Shown one piece after another: positions 16,869 through 25,130 of a stretch of 64,000 nucleotides of DNA. Below the pieces are notes generated by a model that made no database searches, was not told where the DNA came from, and was given only the letters and a program-made list of their open reading frames with translations. Both the position numbers and the translations under genes were made by a program. The number at the start of each line of letters is the position of its first letter. Within the stretch, counting starts at the first letter, position 1. This stretch comes from Nonomuraea turcica (lineage in GTDB: Bacteria > Actinomycetota > Actinomycetes > Streptosporangiales > Streptosporangiaceae), in assembly GCF_030718205.1 (NCBI RefSeq), contig NZ_JAUZQF010000002.1, positions 186,001 through 250,000 of the forward strand, written 5' to 3'.

Positions 16869-17469
16869 GCGCACGCTGGCGCGCTTCGCCGTGGCCGAGC
16901 GCTGGGTCCACCGCGTCACCGCCATGCTCATGCTGCTGTGCGTGGGGACGGCGGCCTGCCTGTACTTCGGGCCGCTGGCCCAGCTCGTCGGCCGCCGCCA
17001 TCTGCTGACCGTCGTGCACCAGTGGTCGGGGCTGCTGCTGCCCGTGCCCGTCCTGATCGGGCTCGCCTCGCGGGCCTTCCGCGCGGATCTGCGCAGGCTC
17101 AACCGGCTGGCGCCGTACGACAGGGAGTGGCTGCGCGCGGTACGCAAGGGGCTGCCGGGGCCGCGCCCGGCCGGGAAGTTCAACGCCGGGCAGAAGATCT
17201 ACGCCGGCTGGATCGCCGGGGCCGTGCCGGTGATGCTGTTCACCGGGTTGCTGATGTGGTTCGCGGGGTTCCTGCCGGGGATCTCCCGGACGAGCGCGAT
17301 CTTCGTGCACGACGTGACGGCCCTGGCCGTCGCCGTCGTGGTGATCGGGCACGTGCGGCTGGCGTACCAGGATCCCGAGGCGCGGCGCGGGATGCGCACG
17401 GGCTCGGTGACCCGCGCGTGGGCCAGGAAGAACCATCCCCGGTGGGAGGAGGAGAGCGCCGATTTGTAG
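16834..17469 (+). CDS. Di-heme cytochrome b membrane subunit
   Basis: 211-residue integral membrane protein of the cytochrome b561/formate dehydrogenase gamma type, with four hydrophobic segments. Candidate heme-ligand histidines lie in ERWVHRVTA, VVHQWSGLL, FVHDVTAL and VIGHVRL, one per helix. It overlaps the molybdopterin enzyme gene by 35 bases, so translation is probably coupled. The pair would pass electrons between the quinone pool and the exported enzyme, in the manner of MsrPQ, although this subunit resembles the FdnI/HydC group more than MsrQ. The stop codon touches the palindrome of the next gene. Confidence 0.82.
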   Translation: MTSTAGSTRRPERTLARFAVAERWVHRVTAMLMLLCVGTAACLYFGPLAQLVGRRHLLTVVHQWSGLLLPVPVLIGLASRAFRADLRRLNRLAPYDREWLRAVRKGLPGPRPAGKFNAGQKIYAGWIAGAVPVMLFTGLLMWFAGFLPGISRTSAIFVHDVTALAVAVVVIGHVRLAYQDPEARRGMRTGSVTRAWARKNHPRWEEESADL

Positions 17470-17489
17470 TCACCTGTCAGACTGGTGAT
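17469..17489. promoter_or_regulatory. 21-bp palindromic operator before CGNR gene
   Basis: Starts GTCACC and ends ACTGGTGAT and matches the near-perfect ohr operator at 21508-21528 in 16 of 21 positions. It ends on the base before the GTG start of the CGNR gene, so binding would block initiation there. Interpreted as an autoregulatory site. Confidence 0.65.
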
Positions 17490-18041
17490 GTGAAGCATGT
17501 CTTTCTGTGCGGCAACCCCGCCCTCGACCTCGCCTGCACGCTCCGCGCGCGGCGTACCGACCGCTTCGAGACCCTCTACGCCCCGGACCGGCTCGACGCC
17601 TGGTACGTGGAGTCCGGCATCGCCGACACCCTGTCCCCCTGCGGGGACGCGGACCTGACCCGGGCCGTGGCGGTGCGCGAGGCCATCTACGCGCTGGTCA
17701 CCGCCCGTCTGGCCGGCGACGGCTACGACGACGGCGCGCTCGCGCTGCTCAACGAGACGGCCCGCAAGCCGCCCGTAGCCCCCCAGCTCACGCCCGAGGG
17801 GCGCTGGGTGGCGGCGACCCCGGAGCAGGCACTGTCCACGGTGGCCCGGCATGCCGTCGAGCTGCTCAGCGGGCCCGACGTGCCGCTGATGAAGGAGTGC
17901 GCCAACCCCGAGTGCACGAAGATCTTCATCGACCGGTCGCGGGGCGGGCGCAGGGAGTGGTGCGGCATGGAGTCGTGCGGCAACAAGATCAAGGCTGCTG
18001 CCTACCGGGCACGCAAGAAGGAAGCGGCCGGCGCGAGTTGA
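17490..18041 (+). CDS. ABATE/CGNR zinc-finger transcriptional regulator
   Basis: 183-residue protein. The N-terminal ABATE-like domain has LCGNPALDLACTL at 6-18. The C-terminal CGNR zinc finger is C-x4-C then C-x4-C: CANPECTKIFID, then WCGMESCGNKIKAAAYRARK, with the name-giving CGNK variant of CGNR. This family is thought to bind DNA and respond to stress. No ribosome site separates the palindrome from the GTG, so the mRNA may be leaderless or translated from the upstream operon. The shared palindrome links it to ohr 3.5 kb away; that it is the palindrome-binding protein is inference. Confidence 0.8.
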   Translation: MKHVFLCGNPALDLACTLRARRTDRFETLYAPDRLDAWYVESGIADTLSPCGDADLTRAVAVREAIYALVTARLAGDGYDDGALALLNETARKPPVAPQLTPEGRWVAATPEQALSTVARHAVELLSGPDVPLMKECANPECTKIFIDRSRGGRREWCGMESCGNKIKAAAYRARKKEAAGAS

Positions 18042-18095
18042 CCCCGGCGGCTGGTACGGTGATAGGTGCTCGTGTTCGGTAGGCAGGAGAATCCA

Positions 18096-18125
18096 GTGGC
18101 AGGTGACGACGACATCTCCGGGTGA
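18096..18125 (+). CDS. Nine-codon leader peptide (uORF) of ABC-F gene
   Basis: GTG-initiated ORF encoding VAGDDDISG. It is preceded by AGGAGA with 5 bases of spacing, one of the best ribosome sites in the area, and ends in TGA inside the first leader hairpin. Short translated leaders of this kind control ABC-F and other ribosome-protection genes by ribosome stalling. Function is inferred from layout. Confidence 0.5.
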   Translation: MAGDDDISG

Positions 18126-18250
18126 TACCGGAGGTCGATAGGCCCCGACAGGCGTGTGTGACCGCCGCCGATGTGGCCTGGTTCGTCGTCCCCCTATCCC
18201 TTTTTCGGGCGGCTTCGGCGCGCCCGCGTTTCTCCTTTCGAGGTTTTCTC
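18116..18250 (+). promoter_or_regulatory. Putative attenuator leader of ABC-F operon
   Basis: Hairpin 1 (18116-18133) pairs CTCCGG with CCGGAG around the uORF stop. Hairpin 2 (18206-18226) pairs CGGGCGGC with its complement across a TTCG tetraloop with one bulged base, followed by a T-rich stretch that ends at the ABC-F start. GCCGCC at 18164-18169 can pair with GGCGGC at 18208-18213 and would open hairpin 2, giving an antiterminator. A weak TTGACC (18038) could be the -35 of its promoter. Confidence 0.5.
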
Positions 18251-18252
18251 GC

Positions 18253-19870
<1,618 letters not shown>

Positions 19871-19878
<8 letters not shown>

Positions 19879-21487
19879 CGCGCTGCTCGCCCGCGATCTC
19901 GTATGGACGCTGGGCGCGCGGCGCGTCCTCGACGGCGTCTCGCTCACCGCCGCGCCCGGCGACAGGATCGGCCTGATCGGCGAGAACGGCGCAGGCAAGA
20001 GCACGCTCCTGCGGCTGCTGGCCGGGGTGGACCGGCCCGACGTGGGCACCGTCGCCCGCCCCGCCGACCTCGGCTTCCTGCACCAGGAGCTGCCCTTCGA
20101 CGGCACGGCCACCGTCGCGGGCGTGCTCGACGACGCCCTGCGCGAGGCCCGCGCGGACCTGGCCGAGCTGGACCGGCTCACCGGCGCGCTGGCCGCCGCC
20201 GCGGACGACGCCGCCCTGCTCGGCGAGTACGGGGCGCGGCTGGAGCAGGCCCAGGAACGCGAGTCCTGGGACGCCGACCGGCGCGCCGGCATCGTCCTCG
20301 ACCGGCTGGGCCTCGGCGGCGTGCCGCACTCCCGCACGCTCGCGTCCCTGTCGGGCGGGCAGCGCGGCCGGCTGGCCCTGGCGGCGCTGCTCATCAGGCG
20401 GCCCGCGGCGCTGCTGCTCGACGAGCCCACCAACCACCTGGACGACGACGCCGCGACGTTCGTGGAGCAGCAGTTGCGCGGCATGACCGGCGTCGTGGTC
20501 GTGGCCAGCCACGACCGGGCCTTCCTCGACGCGGTCTGCACCGATCTGATCGATCTCGACCCGGCGGTGGACGGGCCCGTCCGGTACGGCGGCGGGTACG
20601 CCGCCTACCTGGCCGAGAAGCGCGCGGAGCGGGAGCGCTGGGAGCGGCGGCACGCGGAGGAGCAGGAGGAACTCGGCGAACTGCACGCGGCCGTGGCGGT
20701 GACGGCCCGGCGGGTGGCGTACGGCGGGGTGAAACGCGACAACGAGAAGATGGGGTACGGGCACGCGGGCGGCCGGGTGCAGCAGCAGATCGCGCGGCGG
20801 GTACGCAACGCCGCCAGGCGGCTCGCCCAGCTCGAACGCGAGCAGGTCCCCGCCCCGCCGCCCCCGCTCCGCTTCACCCCCCGCCCTCTGGCCACCCTCG
20901 ATCCTGACGACGAGGTGCTGCTGTCACTGCAGGACGTGCGCGTGCCCGGACGGCTCTCGATCGACCGGCTCGACGTGCCGCCCGGCGAGCGGCTGCTGGT
21001 CACCGGCCCCAACGGAGCCGGCAAGTCCACCCTCCTGGCCGTGCTGGCGGGGCGGCTGGCGGCGGAGGGCGAGGTGCGGCGGAGGCCGGGGCTGACCGTC
21101 GCGTTGCTGGCCCAGGACACCGTCTTCGAGCGGTCCGACCGGACGGCGCGGGAGACGTACGAGCTGGCACTCGGTCCTGAGCGCGCCGAGGCCGTGCCGT
21201 TGCGCTCGCTCGGCCTGCTCGGCGCCCGCGACACGGACCTGCGCGTGGGGGAGCTGTCGGTGGGCCAGCGCCGCCGCCTCGCCCTGGCGCTGCTGATGGC
21301 CGACCCGCCCGGCCTGCTCCTGCTCGACGAGCCAACCAACCACCTTTCCCCCCGCCTCTGCGACGAGCTGGAAGAGGCCATGGCCGCCGGCGGACCCGGC
21401 GCGATCGTGGTCGCCAGCCACGACCGGTGGCTGCGCTCCCGCTGGCAGGGCCGCCGCCTTCCCATGCGTCACCAGTTTGACAAGTGA
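19871..21487 (+). CDS. ABC-F family ATPase, second of pair
   Basis: 538-residue ABC-F protein. Domain 1 carries GENGAGKST, LSGGQRGR and LLLDEPTNHLD; domain 2 carries TGPNGAGKST, an altered signature LSVGQRRR and LLLLDEPTNHLS. The interdomain linker contains a long Arg/Glu helix pair ending in GGRVQQQIARRVRNAARR. The GTG start lies inside the end of the preceding ABC-F gene (GTGAGTGA), so the two are translationally coupled. They are too divergent to be a recent duplication: signature, linker and C terminus all differ. The last codons lie under the first ohr operator. Confidence 0.88.
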
Positions 21488-21488
21488 C
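21468..21488. promoter_or_regulatory. ohr operator O1
   Basis: 21-bp site with GTCACCAGTT at its left end and AAGTGAC at its right; 17 of 21 positions match O2. It covers the -35 hexamer of the ohr promoter and overlaps the 3' end of the ABC-F gene. Confidence 0.65.
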
Positions 21489-21506
21489 GCATGAGACTGG
21501 AATGAT
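21477..21506 (+). promoter_or_regulatory. ohr promoter (-35/-10)
   Basis: TTGACA (21477-21482), an 18-base spacer and AATGAT (21501-21506) form a good housekeeping sigma promoter. The start point would be about 21513, inside operator O2. With O1 over the -35 and O2 over the start point, the arrangement is a textbook repressor-controlled promoter. Confidence 0.65.
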
Positions 21507-21507
21507 C

Positions 21508-21528
21508 GTCACCAGTTGAACTGGTGAC
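21508..21528. promoter_or_regulatory. ohr operator O2 (perfect palindrome)
   Basis: Arms GTCACCAGTT and AACTGGTGAC are perfect complements around one central base. The centre is exactly 40 bp from that of O1, close to four helical turns, so two dimers would sit on the same face. The same motif precedes the CGNR gene. Confidence 0.75.
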
Positions 21529-21566
21529 GCATTCGGAGCGTCTCCTCGAACCAGGAAGGGAACGTC

Positions 21567-21992
21567 ATGGCCACCAGCTACACCGGGATCGTCACCGTCA
21601 CGGGAGAGGGCCGCAACGGAGGCCGGGTCCAGACCGACGACGGCCTGCTCGACACCAAGCTCGCCATCCCGAAGGAGTTCGGCGGCGCGGGCGGCGCCAC
21701 CAACCCCGAGCAGCTTTTCGCCGCCGGCTGGGGCGCCTGCTTCCTCGGCGCGACCAGGAGGGCGGCGGCACAGCGCAAGGTCACGCTGAAGAGCACCGCC
21801 ATCACCGTGGAGATGACCCTCAACCACGGTGACGACGGCGAGTTCGGCCTCGGCGCCGTCCTCAACCTGGAGCTGGGGGGCGTGGACCAGCAGACGGCCG
21901 GCGAGCTCGCCGCCGCCGCCCACCAGCTCTGCCCCTACTCCAAGGCGACCCGCGGCAACATCCCGGTCACCATCAACGCGAAGGCCGTCTGA
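21567..21992 (+). CDS. ohr: Organic hydroperoxide resistance protein (OsmC/Ohr)
   Basis: 141-residue thiol peroxidase of the Ohr branch, which reduces organic and lipid hydroperoxides using a dihydrolipoyl-type reductant. The two catalytic cysteines are Cys58 (AAGWGACF) and Cys122 (HQLCPYSKATRGNI, diagnostic for Ohr rather than OsmC). The conserved Arg20 and Glu48 are present. A GGAAGGGA site precedes the ATG. No OhrR gene is adjacent; instead the promoter carries two copies of the palindrome that also precedes the CGNR regulator gene. A small ORF follows one base after the stop. Confidence 0.93.
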   Translation: MATSYTGIVTVTGEGRNGGRVQTDDGLLDTKLAIPKEFGGAGGATNPEQLFAAGWGACFLGATRRAAAQRKVTLKSTAITVEMTLNHGDDGEFGLGAVLNLELGGVDQQTAGELAAAAHQLCPYSKATRGNIPVTINAKAV

Positions 21993-21993
21993 G

Positions 21994-22146
21994 ATGCCGG
22001 CCTCCGAGACGCGGCAGGCCCGCTTCGGGAGGCTGCCCGAGCGGGTCCGGATCGAGGACACGGTCGAGGAGCGCGAAGCCACCGCGACGGACCCCGCGCA
22101 GCGGGCTTACGACTCCGACGACTGGCTCGTACGGTACTGCTGGTGA
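21994..22146 (+). CDS. Small hypothetical protein downstream of ohr
   Basis: 50-residue charged soluble protein, MPASETRQARFGRL at the start and DSDDWLVRYCW at the end. It begins one base after the ohr stop in a different frame, so it is probably co-translated with ohr. No domain is recognised. Codon use is normal for the region, with G/C at most third positions. It could be a real accessory peptide or a chance frame; the tight junction favours a real gene. Confidence 0.5.
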   Translation: MPASETRQARFGRLPERVRIEDTVEEREATATDPAQRAYDSDDWLVRYCW

Positions 22147-22189
22147 CGGGATTAGCCGTTCATCGCCCAGGTTCGGCACAATTGCCGGT

Positions 22190-22579
22190 GTGCGAGGCGG
22201 ATTGCTCGGACCCTTCGAGGTCCGGAACGGCGAAGAGGCCGTCGTGGACGTTCCCGGAGTTCGGCTGCGCGCGCTGTTGGCCGCGCTCGCCCTCGAACCC
22301 GGCAGGATCGTCACCCGCGCGCGGCTGGTGGACTGGATCTGGGGCGAACGCCCGCCCGCGGACGAGGTCAACGCCCTGCAGGCGCTGGTCTCCCGGCTGC
22401 GCAGGGTGCTGCCGGACGGCGTGATCGAGGCGGAGGCCGGCGGCTACCGGCTGGCCGTGGCCCCGAGCTGGTCTCCGAGCTGACCGAGCTGGTCGCCACG
22501 TACCCGCTGCGTGAAGGCTTCGTCGCTGCCCTGATGCGGGCGCTCGCCGAGGCCGGGCGCGGCAACGAGGCGCTGACCG
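22190..22579 (+). pseudogene. Truncated SARP/BTAD regulator
   Basis: GTG-initiated frame (22190-22483) encoding a complete SARP-type winged-helix domain (GLLGPFEVRN, VNALQALVSRLRRVL, GYRLAV) that then stops. From about 22463 a different frame carries the end of a BTAD domain (TYPLREGFVAALMRALAEAG, then EALTVYR). About 90-100 residues of the activation domain are missing at the junction and the gene is cut by the insertion element at 22580. The first 97 residues could still be made, but this is best read as a dead gene. Confidence 0.75.
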
Positions 22580-22591
22580 TGTACCGCTTCA
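22578..22591 (+). repeat. Left terminal inverted repeat of the IS
   Basis: CGTGTACCGCTTCA, the perfect complement of the 14 bases at 23763-23776. Similarity between the two ends continues imperfectly for about 20 bases inwards (CTC, GTAGT and CTGA are shared in order). The outermost C may belong to flanking DNA. Confidence 0.65.
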
Positions 22592-23774
22592 TATCTCATC
22601 GGGTAGTGCCTGATCTGTGGTTTTGACCTTCAGGCCGCTCGCGGGCAAGATCGCGACCTGTGTCAGTTCGTCTGCTGTACCTGACCTTGATTCGGGTGTT
22701 TGGCTGGCTGGTGTTGCTGGGGCGTGGTCGTGCGTCTAAGGATCTCGAGATCATGGTGCTTCGGCATGAGGTTGCCGTGTTGAGACGGCAGATCGTCCAG
22801 CCGAAGCCGGACTGGGCCGATGGAGCGGTCCTGGCGGCGTTGGCCCGTTTTCTTCCGGCGGCGCTGCGAGCTCACCGGCTGGTTACCCCAGGCACCCTAT
22901 TGGCCTGGCATCGGCGTTTGATCAAACGCTCGTGGACCTACCCCCACCGCCCTGGCCGCCCCGGAACAAGCAAGGAGATCCGGGATCTGGTCCTCCGCCT
23001 GGCCCGCGAGAACCCCCGGTGGGGCTACCGGCGGGTACACGGCGAACTGGTTCGCCTCGGCGTGCAGGTTAGCGAAGCGACCGTGCGACAGATCCTGCGT
23101 TCGCGCCGGCACCGGCCGGCGCCACGCAACCTCGACACCTCTTGGCGGACGTTTCTACGGCTGCAAGCGAAGGGATTGTTGGCCTGCGATTTCTTCCACG
23201 TTGACACGATCTTCTTGAAACGCCTGTACGTGTTGTTCGTGATGGAGGTGGAAGCACGACGCGTTCACATCCTGGGCGTCACCGCCCATCCCACCGGCGT
23301 CTGGACCGCTCAGCAGGCCCGCAACCTGCTCATGGACCTCGGCATAGGGCCACCTCGTTCCGGTTCCTCATCCGTGACCGGGATACCAAGTTCACCGCCG
23401 TCTTCGATGAGGTCTTTGCCGGGGCAGGTGTCACGGTGATAAAGACTCCGCCGCGGACACCCCGCGCTAACTGCTACGCCGAACGCTGGATCCGCACCGT
23501 CCGAGCCGAAAGCACCGACTGGATGCTGATCTACGACGAACGCCACTTGCGATCAGTTCTGAACGAATACGCCGAGCACTACAACAACCATCGCCCGCAC
23601 CAGTCCCGCCAACAACGCCCACCCGATCAAGACGAGGATGTCGTGGTGCCACTGGAAGGCCGGATTCAGCGCCGGAAGGTGCTCGGCGGAGCCATCAACG
23701 AGTACCACCGAGCCGCATAGCAGGCAGGACGAATCGCCAGCTCAGACTACGTGTACGAGTTTTGAAGCGGTACA
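22580..23774 (+). mobile_element. Insertion sequence with DDE transposase (decayed)
   Basis: 1195-bp element bounded by inverted repeats starting TG and ending CA, with one transposase frame that is broken by a frameshift. Its coding sequence is visibly less GC-rich at third positions than the neighbours, suggesting transfer. The left flank is a SARP gene and the right flank a histidine-kinase gene, and no target duplication longer than CG is seen, so a deletion next to the element probably removed the DNA between them. The IS family was not pinned down. Confidence 0.75.
22660..23720 (+). pseudogene. Frameshifted rve-type (DDE) transposase
   Basis: Frame 1 (22660-23439) runs from the N terminus ([18 protein letters not shown]) through the first catalytic Asp (CDFFHVDT). 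At about 23343-23346 one base is missing: the sequence should read [16 protein letters not shown] but shifts at LGI. The second half continues in another frame with the second Asp (IRDRDTKFT) and the Glu ([11 protein letters not shown]) and ends at 23720. The catalytic triad is therefore split and the element cannot move by itself unless a programmed shift occurs. No slippery heptamer is apparent there. Confidence 0.8.
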
Positions 23775-23776
23775 CG
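23763..23776 (-). repeat. Right terminal inverted repeat of the IS
   Basis: TGAAGCGGTACACG on the plus strand, the perfect complement of 22578-22591; it marks the right end of the element. Confidence 0.65.
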
Positions 23777-23999
23777 CTCCACACTCCGGGTCTCCAACAG
23801 CGGCCCGGTGATCCCGCCCGACCGGGTCCACCTGCTCGTGCAGCCCTTTCAGCGCCTGGATGGCGGCAGAAAGGCCAGTGGCGACGGCCTGGGACTGGGC
23901 CTGTCGATCGTGGCCGCCATCGCCGACGCCCATCACGGCACGCTGGAGACCCGGCCCCGCCGCGACGGCGGGCTCGACGTGACCGTCACCTTCCCCTGA
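23777..23999 (+). pseudogene. C-terminal remnant of a sensor histidine kinase
   Basis: The frame reads TLRVSNSGPVIPPDRV, then LLVQPFQRL, GDGLGLGLSIVAAIADAHHG and ends GGLDVTVTFP. These are the N-box end, F box and G2 box of a HATPase_c domain. The first 300 or more residues (sensor, HAMP, dimerisation and H box) are absent, cut off by the IS. A GTG at 23808 is open to the stop, but the product would be inactive. Confidence 0.78.
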
Positions 24000-24004
24000 C
24001 GCTG

Positions 24005-25012
24005 TCAGGCGATGTAGGAGAGGTGCTCCGGCTCCACCCGCCCGAGCAGCGGCGCACCGCTGAGGAAGCGGCCCACCTCGTCGACGGCGAACTCCCCGAG
24101 GCGCCGCAGCTCGCGGCCCTGAGCTCCGGCCAGGTGCGGGGTGATCATGACGTTCGGCAGGGAGAAGAGCGGGTGTCCGGGCGGCAGCGGCTCCGGGTCG
24201 GTCACATCCAGGATGGCGGAGATCCGGCCGTCGGCGCACGAGCGGGTCAGCGCCTCGGTGTCGATGAGCGATCCGCGGGCGGTGTTGACGACGACGGCGC
24301 CGTCGGGCAGCAGGTCCAGCCGCCGGCCGTCGAGCAGGTGGCGGGTCTCGGGCAGGGCGGGGGCGTGCACGGTGACGAGGTCGCTGCGGCGGCAGAGGTC
24401 GTCCATGCTCACCTGCTCGACGCCGAGGTCTGACGCTTCGGCGGCGGTCACGTACGGGTCGTAGAGCAGGACCTCGACGTCGTACGACTGGAGCCGCCGC
24501 AGGACGAGGCGGCCGATCCGGGAGGCGCCGATCACCCCGACCGTGCAGTCATGAAGCCCGGTGCCTTCGCCCGCCAGCCAGTCCCTGGGCGTGCCCTCGA
24601 CGGCGGCCGCGTAGCGTCTGGCGCGGCTGAACGCCTGCTTGGCGCCGAGGACGAGCATGGCCATGGTGTAGTCGGCCACCGGGACGGCGTTCGCCTCCGC
24701 GGCGGAGGACACGATGAGACCGCGCTCGAACACGAGGGGATCGACGATGGCCTTGACCGTGCCGGCGGAGTGCACGATCGCACGCAGCCGCGGCGCGGCC
24801 GTCAGCACTCCGGCGTCGATGCGGGGGCATCCCCATCCGGTGACCAGGATGTCCGCCTCCGCCAAGGCCGCCTCGGCGCCTTCGAACGAGGTGAACGTCG
24901 TCCCCGGGTCGATGTCGACCAGTTGCCGCAATCGGGTGACGAGGTCAGGAGGGAAGACGCCGCCCAGCGCCCAGGGGGCGATGGCGAAGACCGCGACGGG
25001 TCGCCGTGGCAC
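24005..25012 (-). CDS. D-2-hydroxyacid dehydrogenase family protein
   Basis: 335-residue NAD(P)-dependent dehydrogenase. The cofactor motif is GVIGASRIGR (a GxGxxG variant). The substrate-site Arg is in NTARGSLID, the Glu in DVTDPEPLPPGHPLF and the catalytic His in ITPHLAG. It ends 6 bases from the kinase remnant. A GTAAAC-type operator 24 bases upstream, nearly identical to that before the exo-lyase gene, ties it to the rhamnogalacturonan regulon, where it could reduce or oxidise a keto/hydroxy sugar acid released from galacturonate. The exact substrate is not known. Confidence 0.86.
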   Translation of the reverse strand: MPRRPVAVFAIAPWALGGVFPPDLVTRLRQLVDIDPGTTFTSFEGAEAALAEADILVTGWGCPRIDAGVLTAAPRLRAIVHSAGTVKAIVDPLVFERGLIVSSAAEANAVPVADYTMAMLVLGAKQAFSRARRYAAAVEGTPRDWLAGEGTGLHDCTVGVIGASRIGRLVLRRLQSYDVEVLLYDPYVTAAEASDLGVEQVSMDDLCRRSDLVTVHAPALPETRHLLDGRRLDLLPDGAVVVNTARGSLIDTEALTRSCADGRISAILDVTDPEPLPPGHPLFSLPNVMITPHLAGAQGRELRRLGEFAVDEVGRFLSGAPLLGRVEPEHLSYIA

Positions 25013-25035
25013 GGAGTGAGCTCCTATCGGTGGAT

Positions 25036-25049
25036 GTAAACGGTTTCAC
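25036..25049. promoter_or_regulatory. LacI-type operator 1
   Basis: GTAAACGGTTTCAC, differing by one base from the complement of the site at 31632-31645. It lies 24 bases upstream of the dehydrogenase start in the gap after the DUF2264 gene, so this gene likely has its own regulated promoter. Confidence 0.65.
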
Positions 25050-25130
25050 CACTCTACGGGCGCGTCGATCAACGAGCGGCCGCGGGCCCGCGTCAACGTC
25101 CGGACGCGGAGACGCCGCCCAGGCGTACCG

